From contig MU008167.1 of NCBI GenBank assembly GCA_010909165.1, forward strand, positions 620,001 to 684,000: a stretch of 64,000 bases of DNA, read 5' to 3'. The DNA comes from Anthoceros angustus (lineage: Eukaryota; Streptophyta; Anthocerotopsida; Anthocerotales; Anthocerotaceae). The translations under genes were made by a program, and so were the position numbers. Below, piece after piece: positions 1 to 9,419 of this stretch; positions within the stretch are counted from its first letter, which is position 1; each line of letters opens with the position of its first letter. Under the pieces are notes generated by a model, which was not told the origin of the DNA, did not search any database, and was given only the letters and a program-made list of their open reading frames with translations.

Positions 1-788
1 GGGAGCTCCTCCCTTTAGGTCATCTGCCGAAGTCTGTTCATACCTCGTCTTTGTCAGCCAGCTTGTGGGCGGCTACTGCTTGCTCCAGATAAGCATCGTG
101 CTGCGGAAGAGACATGGAGAAGTACCAGCAACCCATAAGACAAGTTGAGAATCAGAAGCCGATTTGATTTCATGTCAAAAGAACCAGAGCCTGTCCGCTC
201 ACCTCCTTATCCAGCAAGATATCTTCCTTCACCACATTCTTCACAATGTTTTTCCCAGGCTTGCCTAAGACCTGCAGATGATGCATGATCAGTTTCACAA
301 GGGAATTCCCAAATTCATTCGAGGAGGAGGCAGCACCGACCTTCTCAAAGATTTCCTGGTCATTTCTCTGTTGCTTGGCGTAAAGGATGACGATTCGCAG
401 AGCCTTGCCTGCGGCAAACCAGATGGGTTTCAGCAACCCGTTTAGCATATTGCAAGGAATCACTCAGGGCGAGGCATCGGAGGCTGACCCATTACCTAGT
501 GTAGGCAGGTCATACTTGTCAGTCATCTCCTGCAGCCAATCGCGATGGGCTGTGTCCAGATTGAAAGCGACCTCTTTCTTGCCATCGCTCCTAACAATCG
601 TTGAAGGTCTCTGTGGGATGCAGGCACCAAACCCATGAGCAGCTGGATTCACAGATCGCTGGAACCCGCAAAGTAAATCAGGATGCGCATACCGCAGTCG
701 GATCCATGAACATTCTGTAACAGGCGTACGTGAAGGCTCCTGCAGTTGCAGTGGACGCAAGCACGACCGCAAGCCTTTTCCAATCCAT
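1..788 (-). CDS. Partial gene: unrecognised small membrane-anchored plant protein with an internally repeated motif
   Basis: I do not recognise the family by name. Five exons join in phase with GT-AG introns: 788-693, 610-496, 408-341, 271-203 and 100-44. The next donor (GT at 43-42) shows that the gene continues beyond the left edge. The start is the ATG at 788, which opens a 32-codon exon with one hydrophobic segment (AVVLASTATAGAFTYAC), probably a membrane anchor or signal. Exons 2-3 encode HRDWLQEMTDKYDL followed by a KALRIVILYAKQQ segment. Exon 5 encodes HDAYLEQAVAAHKLADKDE, which resembles the first motif, so the protein seems to carry the motif at least twice. It lies 178 bp downstream of the wybutosine synthesis gene on the same strand. 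The exon model is well supported by phase and splice sites; function is unknown. Confidence 0.7.
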
Positions 789-966
789 CGTGTGTTGGTC
801 ACTAGCTAGAGAGAGAGGCGATTCGGTGATTCTGCGCGTTTTACAATTCGGCAGCCATGGAGGGGAGGTGCTGCTCGAGGCGCATGCATCTTTTGTCATA
901 CAGCTTAAAAAATACACAGCCAATTTGTGGCAACACTTCGTCTATATTCTGGCTGCATGAAGTTTG

Positions 967-3900
967 TCAAGCATTGGCAGCAGAGCTGCACTCCACATCT
1001 ACTACAATATGGCGGATGTGTGGTGCATACCACTTCACTCTTTCCACATGGGAGGCTGAGATCTGCCAGTCAAGTCCTGTTTCATCAGACGGGCCAGGCG
1101 ATATCAGTGAAGAAGGAAGATTGTAGGCTCTCTGCCAATGATGCAGGCTATCAAATGTGCATAGCAAACCTTGACTGGATGCGAGATTCCTCAAGGACTC
1201 GAGAAGATAATCAATCCACTCTCCTTCAGCGGTGTCCTTGACATTCTCGTGGACATGCAGAGTGCCACCTTTATGCCTGCAGAACTCATGATGATTTGCA
1301 ACACCGACTGGACCAGGTCAGTCTTCTGTACCTCATCTCTGAGTTATGTCAGGCACAAACATGCAGATACTGTACATGGTGGTGGGCTTACTTGAGAGCT
1401 TTCACAGCTGTGCTCCAACTGCCCTCACTGCTCGGTAAGAGTCCTAGGCACACCCTGTCTGCAATTCTCTGAGAAAAGACGGCCACTGAGTCCAGAAATC
1501 TTAAGTTCCATTTCCACTTGGCACAACCTTGCTTCAGGCATGACAGCTCAAATTCCAGATACCTCTGGTGCCATTATGCGATTGTCCCCCTCGATTACAG
1601 TGCAACGCTCCTCCACTGAGTTGACCTTGATGTTGTAGCGAAGTGCATGCAGTGCGTGAGAATTCCACTCACACGCATACGCATGCCTTGCACCTGCTCT
1701 GGTAACATACCCGAAGGAATGAGTGTTTTGATTTCCAAACAAACATGCATGAAGATGAAAATGACGTGGGTGCCATGGCAGCGCAATGGACAGAGGTAGC
1801 GAGAATGAAGAGGCGAACTCACTTGATGAGAAAAGGCAAGACGAAGTATCCGATTCCAGCAAACAAGTCCACCACTACTTCGCCATGGCAGTCCATGCTC
1901 GCAACTCGTAGCTTTTCAGACACGTTTCCAGAGGAGAACATGCACTTGGTGGCATCAAAACAGTACAGGATTCCATTCTCACGGTGCTCTATCCATCCAT
2001 CACTGCCTAGCAGAAGCTGTAGCTTACTATCCCTGGTACCTGTGGAAGCGATAGGGGCCTGCAGGGACTAAGAAAGCTAAGAGGACATCACAAGGCCTGC
2101 AACAGCTTTTATCATCTATTGTACAGCTCCATGGGGGAAATTGTCACCTGACGGGCGAGCCGACCGACTCCAAGAGCTCTAGCCACCGATTTCCACAAGT
2201 CATCACCTAGGGTGAGCCAGAGCTCATTCGGGAAAGACAGTGCTGGAAGCACCACCATGTCGCCGAGTCGTTCCCATCTGCTTCAGCACCAACCAACGTG
2301 TAAACAAACCTTGAAGTATACACTACACATGAGGTACTTACAAGTGGGGCAAAGCACACCTCCGAGGCAACTCTGAAAGCAGAGATATGGGAAGGTTTCG
2401 CTTCTTGAGCAAGGCCCCAACTTCCTCTTGTAGACACCTTTGTGCAGAGTTAAGCCTCCGAGTGTCGCTTGGTAGTGATGCTCTTGAGATGGTACCTCTC
2501 AAAGAGGCCAAGGTTGAGAGGGACGAGCTGTATTGTTGGTAATTAGGCAACAAGGCTGCTAAGCTTTCGGAGACTGATGATAAACTTTCCACACCTTGGA
2601 GGTTTCGAAAGTGATCTACAGCAACAGCTGTTATTGGAAAAGCTATGTGTTCTCCTTTGCCAAGAACCTTGGCTTTGTTTTGGAGATCCAGCCATCCAAG
2701 TGTCTTCAGCAAATCCTTGCCCTGCTTGGCCTTGGCCCTTGCAAACACAAGAACCCAGTGCTCATGCTCATGCTCATCCTCACTGTCTGCAAGGTCCGGC
2801 AATGCATACAAGTTGGCAGCTCGTATGTCAGCTGAGAGCCAGTTGTCAGAAACCTCATGGTTTACCTCCGTAGTGCCCGAAGCAGGAACAGATGGGCAGC
2901 AACTGTGTGATACATGATGAGTTTGACAAGACTTTGTGGACACGTTTGTGTTCCTGAGCTCCTCATCCGTGCCAGCTGTTGTTTCAAGACCATCCCTTTG
3001 ACTGGGCAAAATGCGCTCCACATCAAGAACAAATGGAGAGTTAAAGGCAGCTCCAAATGCAAAACATGCTGCCCCACCTCCGATCACAAAGAGTTTGTTC
3101 CCAACAGCACACACCGAGTGTCGAACAGGAAAGAAACTAAAAGGTGGAGAAAAATCCACCCTTCTCCAACACAGGAGCTTCACATGGAGCACAAAAATGT
3201 GCTCAGATGTCTTAGTGATTGGACAGCCTCCCATGAGAATAAGGTTTTCACCGCAAGCGGTCATAGAATGTGAAAACCTTGGGGCAGGGGGCTTCCCTGT
3301 GGTCTCGACCCTATTCCAACATAGTGTTCCAACGTCAAGAACAAAAAGCTCCCCATATATTTTGGTCTGGTCACGACCACCAAAGAGATAGACATTTTGT
3401 CCAATACAGGCTAATGAATGTGAGTAACGTGCGCAAGGCACTTGACCCTTGCACAGCAGCTTTCTCCAATGCAAGATTGTGGTCTCCAGTACATGGAGGT
3501 CGTCATAGATCTTTGCTTCACTTAGCCCTCCAAACACAAAGATGTTGGACGCTATGGCAACAGCCGCATGCCGATGTCTGCAGAACAGAGCCAATTTAAC
3601 TACGGTGGATTCCATTTAGCAACAGACCTACCAACTTCACTGGTTTCTCTTGAACCACAAGCACAGCACCCCACTTCATTGCAAAAGCAAAGGGACAGGT
3701 TGGAAATTCCAAATAACCTTGGAGGTAAGGAGGCTCCGGAGGTCACAATGGGTCTCCAACACTTGTCTGTTAAGCTGAACATGAACACATCGCCAAGAGG
3801 TTTCTGTGGCCCCTCTCTTCCACCAATCACTATCATCTTGTCACCGATAACCACAGATGTATGACCTTGACGTGCGGAGGGTGCTCCATTGTCATTTGCT

Positions 3901-5477
3901 TGCAGATTCTGTAGCATGGCACTCTTGACATCTAAAAGCCACAAGTCATTTTGACGAGCATGGCGGCCAGGGCCTCCATAGCCTCCAAAAATGATCAAGG
4001 AGGCCCGATCACTGTCCTGTGGGGTAAAAACGGTGCAAGCCGAGTGGCTCCACCTATGCAGTTTGACAACAGGCTCTCCTGAGACAACCAGAGGGGCTGC
4101 TAGTAAACTGCAACCATCAGATTGGCCCACCCCTGTGAGTCGCACAGTCTGAATAACCCCGTTCACAGATGCGTTGCTAAAGAAAAGACACAGAGCATCT
4201 GCAGAACACACAAAGGTAACCAGCCAGAGACGTACAACATACCAGCATCGGCAAGCACAGCAGCAGGTGCAGGCTCCTTGCTTGCAGTCGAGGCACCGCA
4301 ACTCCCGTCAACCACAGAGATCTCATTTCCAGGCTCAACGTAATCGACTTTCAAGGGCTCCCATACTGATGGGCTGCTACTCAATATCGTCGTGTGATGC
4401 TGAGTCTGCTGACCTGTGATTAGGAGTTCATCTTCAGCTGTGTCACTGCCTCGACCATCCCTAGGGACAAAGCCTGACGTTGCGAGCTTTGTCTCAAAGG
4501 CACGTAGACGAGACAGGAGCGTCATCTGCCTATTCTTCAGCTGTGAGAGACTCCTTTCCCGCACCTCCAGCTCCTTCCCGGTGACAGGAACGTCTTCCTC
4601 CCCAACGCCACCATCATGTGCACTGCTACAGACACCTCGTTCTCCTCCTCTTCCTCCTGTGCAGGCCGAACCCCTAATTACTTCCTCGTTCCCCTCAAGA
4701 GGAGCATCTTCCTCACCAAAACTCTCCCCCTCCGGAGCCATCACACCACCTTCAACCTACACGCCTTTCACAAAGTAACATCACGAAAAAGACAAGAACC
4801 AAGGAACAGACTGGAACCCACCCTGGCAACTGAACTGCAAACAAAACCGAAATAAGCAAGACCCAGAACCTCACCTGCTCCACAAACATGCGCAGGAACT
4901 TCTCTGTCCTGGCACAATTCACGGCCATCTTCTCATTAGCCAACCCAGTGAGCAGCTCGAGGTAATCTTCAGAAACAAGCAGCCGTCCCGCGTCGGCCAC
5001 AGGAACTTCCAAGCGTATGGAGCAGCGCACGGCCACAATCACACGTCTCCCCAAGCTGGTGATCCCAGACTCTCGGAATCCAGCAGCAACAGCACAGGCC
5101 ACCAGCTGCTGAGCAGCGGACGCGGAGCTACACTCCAAGGCGAGAATAAAAGGCTCGAACTTGAACACCAGCAGGCCCTGCTTCCCGACATGAAGGTACA
5201 GGTCCCGGAGAGCGGCTACCACCTGGTGCACATATGCGGGCTGGTGGCTCACGAAAATCCAATCCCCGCCCTTTTTCTTCTTCTTCCTGCCTGGCTCAGC
5301 ATCCAGGAAGAGCACTATCCGGCCGGAGCAGGAACTGGTGGTGAAGAAGCAGGGATGGTTGTTTACGCAGGAGATGAGGTGGGCTATGGGAGCGTCGACG
5401 CCTCCCTTCCTCGACCTGTCACGCTCCTCAACGGACAGCGCCTGCAGCACGGCTCGCTTGCGCGCTGTGAAGTCCAT
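967..5477 (-). CDS. tRNA wybutosine-synthesizing protein, TYW3-Kelch-TYW2 fusion (complete, 10 exons)
   Basis: Makes wybutosine-type bases at position 37 of tRNA-Phe, beside the anticodon, in the cytoplasm. Exons in coding order: 5477-4875, 4756-4243, 4198-3718, 3577-2360, 2277-2148, 2058-1823, 1698-1563, 1468-1392, 1276-1170, 1076-967. Every junction is GT-AG and in phase, giving about 1,203 codons. Residues 1-201 are the TYW3 methyltransferase domain (MDFTARKR, RKGGVD, TTSSCSGRI). An acidic linker follows, then Kelch repeats at about residues 400-700 (several [VI]FGG and SHS motifs), related to TYW4. The C-terminal third is the TYW2 aminocarboxypropyl transferase, with GWLDLQNKAK, the SAM-binding VVVDLFAGIGYF, ACEWN and the end motif HVERVKWYAPHIRH. 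The domain order matches the known plant trifunctional protein, which is somewhat shorter. Two in-frame ATGs upstream (5549, 5537) lie in a duplicated 5' sequence, so I prefer 5477. Confidence 0.93.
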
Positions 5478-5534
5478 CCCCCTTTTGCCTTGAACCCTGC
5501 ACCATCCCTTGTACGCCGTCCCAGTCTTTCTATT

Positions 5535-5637
5535 CATTAGAAGGAACATGGAGACTTAATGAAAAAGAATTTTTACCGCGATGAGATTCGCTTTCATTAG
5601 AAGGAACAATGTAGACTTAACTAAAAAGAATTTCTAC
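5535..5637. repeat. Two-copy direct repeat at the 5' end of the wybutosine synthesis gene
   Basis: A block of about 42 bp beginning CATTAGAAGGAACA occurs at 5535-5576 and again at 5595-5637, offset by 60 bp with a few substitutions. It lies just upstream of the preferred start of the TYW gene. On the minus strand the first copy supplies the in-frame upstream ATGs at 5537 and 5549. Confidence 0.75.
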
Positions 5638-5859
5638 GAAACCTCATCCAACCACTAGCCAGTCCTCTTTCGGCCTCTGTGGGGCCTCCATCGACGATCC
5701 TCGAGCCTACTTAGGGCATTAGCCAATGGGTGGATAATATATTGCTATACACAACATCATCCGAAACGTCATATTCTTGATGGAAGGAGAGTGGTTTTTT
5801 ACTTTTCAAGGAGGGGCAGTATACTCTGCTTAATGGCGTCTCTATCAGAGTTGACCTTT

Positions 5860-6060
5860 TCTTGACGCGGGGAATGAGGTTTCGGTTGCGGACGTAGTTG
5901 TCACTGACCCAACCAGAGATTCTGTTAGCGACTATGTCATCATCAACCCTTCAGGTTGGGCAGCGGAAGGGAGCACAACTAAGAAAATTTACAAGTACAG
6001 GCCTATGCAGTAAGATCACATTTTTATCCCCCTGGCCATTGAAACCATGGGGCTTTGAGT
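5860..6060 (+). pseudogene. Retroelement ORF fragment (same family as the 46-48.4 kb repeats)
   Basis: The plus strand reads VVVTDPTRDSVSDYVIINPS, then GWAAEGSTTKKIYKYRPMQ, a stop, then IFIPLAIETMG. The pattern of DPTR, a Lys/Tyr-rich stretch, and F-[IL]-P-[LF]-A-[IVM]-E resembles the region near the C-terminus of ORFs annotated as reverse-transcriptase-like in seedless plant genomes; I recall this and could not check it. The same motif set occurs on the minus strand of the triplicated sequence at 46.0-48.4 kb, which supports a shared element. It is broken by a stop and has no visible ends. Confidence 0.4.
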
Positions 6061-6223
6061 AAGATTTTTTCTCGTTTTATCAAGGAGCGCATGGCCTACC
6101 ACAACAGGCGGTTGGCCTTTCCAAAGGTTGTGGCTTATTTCAACGGGTTTCCATCGCCCGCAAAGAGCGCTACGCTATCTTTAGGAGGATCACGAGTGCT
6201 GGAGACGCGGCATAGCACGAGTG

Positions 6224-6546
6224 GTAAGTAGACCCTTCCCTATCTCGGACGGCGACATCTTGGGGGCGGTTGGGGGTTATAGGGTAGATTAGTGTGGAGG
6301 CACGTGCCCCCTTGCCTGGTACCCCGGTGTGGGTTGTCCCCTTTCGCCTCGGGGTAGATGGGATTTCTCATCTTGTTCTTTTTATAAAGTCTCCACATTC
6401 CGGATTAAAAAGAAGTGATGGAAAACCATCTACCCCGAACCGAGAGGGACAAGCCAGTAAATAGATTGGCCTCCACGAATGCCAACCCCGAAGCTACTAC
6501 CGCCCCCGATTATGTCGTGGTCCGAACTGAGGAAAGGCCTACCTAC
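6224..6546. repeat. Fold-back (inverted-repeat) element, about 320 bp
   Basis: The left arm (6224 to about 6376) begins GTAAGTAGACCCTTCC. The right arm (about 6415 to 6546) ends GGAAAGGCCTACCTAC. The reverse complement of one matches the other over most of its length, for example CGGGGTAGATGG in the left arm against CCATCTACCCCG in the right. No coding sequence and no clear target-site duplication are visible. A related single arm lies at 12,411-12,561, beyond the other end of the eIF2B gene, so this looks like a dispersed MITE-like or fold-back family. Confidence 0.65.
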
Positions 6547-6732
6547 AATTGGTGCCAATGACGCCACATCTCCTGCATTCGTTGTCATCCTGTAAATAGG
6601 TTGCCTATCGTTCTCTAATATCTGCGTATTAGATTTGTTTGCTTGGTTGTTGGTCGAGGAAGTGCTTATATGAATTCAAGTGCTTACCTCGTGCGACATT
6701 AGAAAGATGGGACTACCCATTACCTCCCATGG

Positions 6733-7290
6733 TTGGTGTTGGAGGATAACAAGCCGGGCACAACCATTTTTAACACCCATGTGGATGCAGCGAGGAGGTT
6801 TGGCCATCCGCAGCGGATTCGGTCGGACTATGCAGCAGAGCACAACCTGATAGAGGCGGACATGAACCGTGCGAGGCCAAGGGTACTTGGCAGCAACTTC
6901 ATCCGCGGTCCCTTAGTGCACAACCAGGTCAGGCTGTGGTAGCTTACGATGCCTTTGTCAGCGAGGAGCTATGGTGAAGGGTAGTAACTGCGGCCTTCCT
7001 GCAGAGGATGGAGCATTTTTGGCAGTCATTGGGGGAGAAATGGGCATTCCTGTACAAGAGGTAAATGATGGATTTGGTGAGGAGTAGGGAATTCGATGTC
7101 ACCAACCCATTGGCACATCCATTCGCTGTATGTCACCTTCATGCCCACGATGACCGTGGAGCTCGAACGTTGGAGGCAAGTGTGCAGGCACAGGATGCGT
7201 AGGATAAGGGGCACGGACCGGGACATCCCCGGCCATGTGCCTGCAATAGCGTTCCAGGAAGAGGCTTGGCTACAAGGGTGGGTGCAGCCA
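6733..7290 (+). pseudogene. Degenerate DDE integrase core remnant
   Basis: The frame from 6733 contains RFGHPQRIRSDYAAEHNLIE and then GSNFIRGPLVHNQ. These match the R-[IV]-R-[SG]-D-x-G-x-EN and G-S-F-I-x-G-x-S-VHNQ-R-[IV]-E-R-LW pattern of a eukaryotic transposon integrase group. After VHNQVRLW the frame breaks; from about 7096 another frame gives LYVTFMPTMTVELERWRQ, matching the ALHFVFxPxINxxLxxFxxxW region that follows in that group. The middle Asp survives (RSDYAAEHN), while the Gly normally two residues after it is Ala. Stops and frame changes show it is dead. The parent element cannot be named from the sequence alone. Confidence 0.5.
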
Positions 7291-7485
7291 CCCGCATATG
7301 GGGCTGAGGAGGATGATGGCGAGGAGTTCGATGTGAGTGGCCCTAAGTATGCACAAAACGTGGCCCCCGAGATGCCACCGCTAGGCGTGATTGAGCTGCT
7401 ATCTGGGATGAGTCCTGAGTTGCAGCCCACATTTCGTTCTGTGTGTGGTTGCAGCTGTTTTTTGTGAGGTTCCATCCCCTGAGCA

Positions 7486-7686
7486 TTGCAGGTAAGGGAA
7501 ACTCAAACGCGTGTGGCAGTACTGTGGGCTATGCAGGAACTGTGTGTCGCAAGGGACAATGCGTATGCCAAGGGCTTGGAGGGCATGGACTTCCTCCCCG
7601 ATATGTACTGCATGCACCCAGAGTTGACGACATTGCACAGGGAGTATAGGAGCAGGGCGGAGGCACTGCCCGACTACCTGCAGTAG
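7486..7686 (+). other. Short unassigned ORF after the integrase remnant
   Basis: A 66-codon frame (ELCVARDNAYAKGLEGMDF, HPELTTLHREY) lies about 200 bp downstream of the integrase remnant and on the same strand. Its composition is protein-like, but I recognise no domain. It may be the decayed C-terminus of the same element or chance. Confidence 0.2.
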
Positions 7687-7689
7687 TGG

Positions 7690-8875
7690 ACGTAGGCTGA
7701 AGCCATGCCGTGGGCGTGAACAGGGATCAGCTTGCTCGTGATGTGGTGCAGTAGGTGTGCGTACAGGGTGCGGGATAATGTTGTGGAGCATCTCCTTTGA
7801 GCACTCCTACCATGAGGTGGGGGCATAGAGTCTTGACAATTCCAAGCCTTTTGCCCCAGAGTCTTGTGCATTGCAGGCCTTTTGAGTGCAAGCCCTATAT
7901 CAGTGCGATTGTTTTCATGGAAGCCCTTCTTGTGTTGGTCCTTATGGTACAATCTTGTTTATGAATACTTAGTGCTTTGAGCAATCGCACCCTATTGACA
8001 AGAAGAAACGCAAAGCTATAACGCCGCAAACATTGTGCGCTTTGTAGCTGGGGCAAACGCAATCGACGCAGCAAAGAACGTGCATCGCAAGGTCCAGCAT
8101 ATAGCCTCACAGACGCACAACAACGCAAACGCACATTGCAACGGTTCAAAGTAAATGCACAATGCAAGGGTCCAGGGCAAATGCACCCATTAGAAGGGTC
8201 CTCACCAAACATGCCTTTGTACTGAATACGCAATCCTAACCACAAGTGGGCAAGAGAAAAAAATTCATGTGCATCATCGGCTTAACAAGATGGTATGCCG
8301 GGGGGGCTGCAGCAAACGCTGATGTTGTTATATGAGACATAAAGAAATAGTCCCGCAGCATGTGAGAGGACTATTTCTTTCTGTATAGAACCCTAAAAAG
8401 ATATGGATGGCCCGTGCCGATATCGGTATTCCATACTACCGTACCGATTCGATATTAATTTATTAAAATTAGTAAAAGTTAAAAATTCAGAAATTATTAT
8501 ACTTAAAATGTTGAATAGGTAAAAATTTATGAGTTGATGATGTCAAAAATAAGGAAACTAGGGTTTGTGTGGAAAATTAAGGCCTATTTAAGGGAGGTCT
8601 ATACATATCCATTAGTTTTATACATATAAACCTATTTTTTTAATAAATATTAAAATTTAATAAAATTATTTTTATAAATGTTGAAAGTTTGAAAAATATG
8701 AATATTTATGTTGAACCTTATTTTTTCAAAAAAATAATTATTTCGACATTATCCTGTTGAACCACCCCTCGGGGTACGGTACTCCCAACTGACATTCATG
8801 TCACGAGTCAACCTTACCTTATGCGAGAGGCTGACGTGAGGCGTGCTCACATAATATCGTTGTCCAAATCTCCTC
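7690..8875. other. Intergenic stretch without a recognisable gene
   Basis: No supportable gene. 7,950-8,240 is rich in short CGCAAA/GCAAACGCA-type words without a clear unit. 8,400-8,760 is strongly AT-rich. A 13 bp perfect inverted repeat lies at 8341-8380. Confidence 0.5.
8341..8380. repeat. Perfect 13 bp inverted repeat (hairpin)
   Basis: AAAGAAATAGTCC at 8341-8353 is the exact reverse complement of GGACTATTTCTTT at 8368-8380, with a 14 nt spacer. No gene lies next to it, so a regulatory role is not supported. It may be the tip of an old element. Confidence 0.6.
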
Positions 8876-9293
8876 TCATCCCTTACAGGACCTTAATAAA
8901 ATATCAAGTAAACATTTATTAGCTTCATTAGCCTTCAAAAAATTAGTACCACCCATCCAAATATACGTACATAGACCGAAACAAGTCTCCCAGCTTAGCT
9001 CCTGTCCTCCTAGACATGTCGGACACAATCGTATAAAAAAGATGTAAATCCCCGACATAATCCTCAAACATGAGCACGGTATGACCACCAGTGACCTCTC
9101 CTGTGGAGGTGGCTACACAGCACAAGAAGATAGGACATCTCGAGAGAGGGACACGCACCGAAGACCAGTGAGCTCTCAGGTCCAAACCAATAGACAGGTG
9201 GAGGAACAATTTACTCAGGCACAAGATGTTGAAGGACTGGCAATGCGTTTCTTGTGAAATGCACAACATGTTCGAAGGTAGTGCTCCCGTCAA
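8876..9293 (-). other. Unrecognised ORF segment downstream of the eIF2B delta gene
   Basis: The minus-strand frame from 9293 reads RVPLSRCPIFLCCVATSTGE, then GGHTVLMFEDYVGDLHLFYT and SRRTGAKLGDLFRSMYVYLD. A second frame continues with FLKANEANKCLLDILLRSC to 8876. The composition looks protein-like and a single-base shift would join the frames, but I know no matching family. It starts about 130 bp past the eIF2B stop, so it could be 3' UTR sequence or a decayed gene fragment. Confidence 0.25.
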
Positions 9294-9419
9294 CCAGATG
9301 CAAAAGGAACTAACTGGGTTGGAAATAAGGTGTCTGACGAGTCCTTTGGCAGCCTAACGAAGACCAAGCATTTCACTCTCAATCAGCAGACACCTATTTA
9401 AGGCTCCTGGAAGCATATG

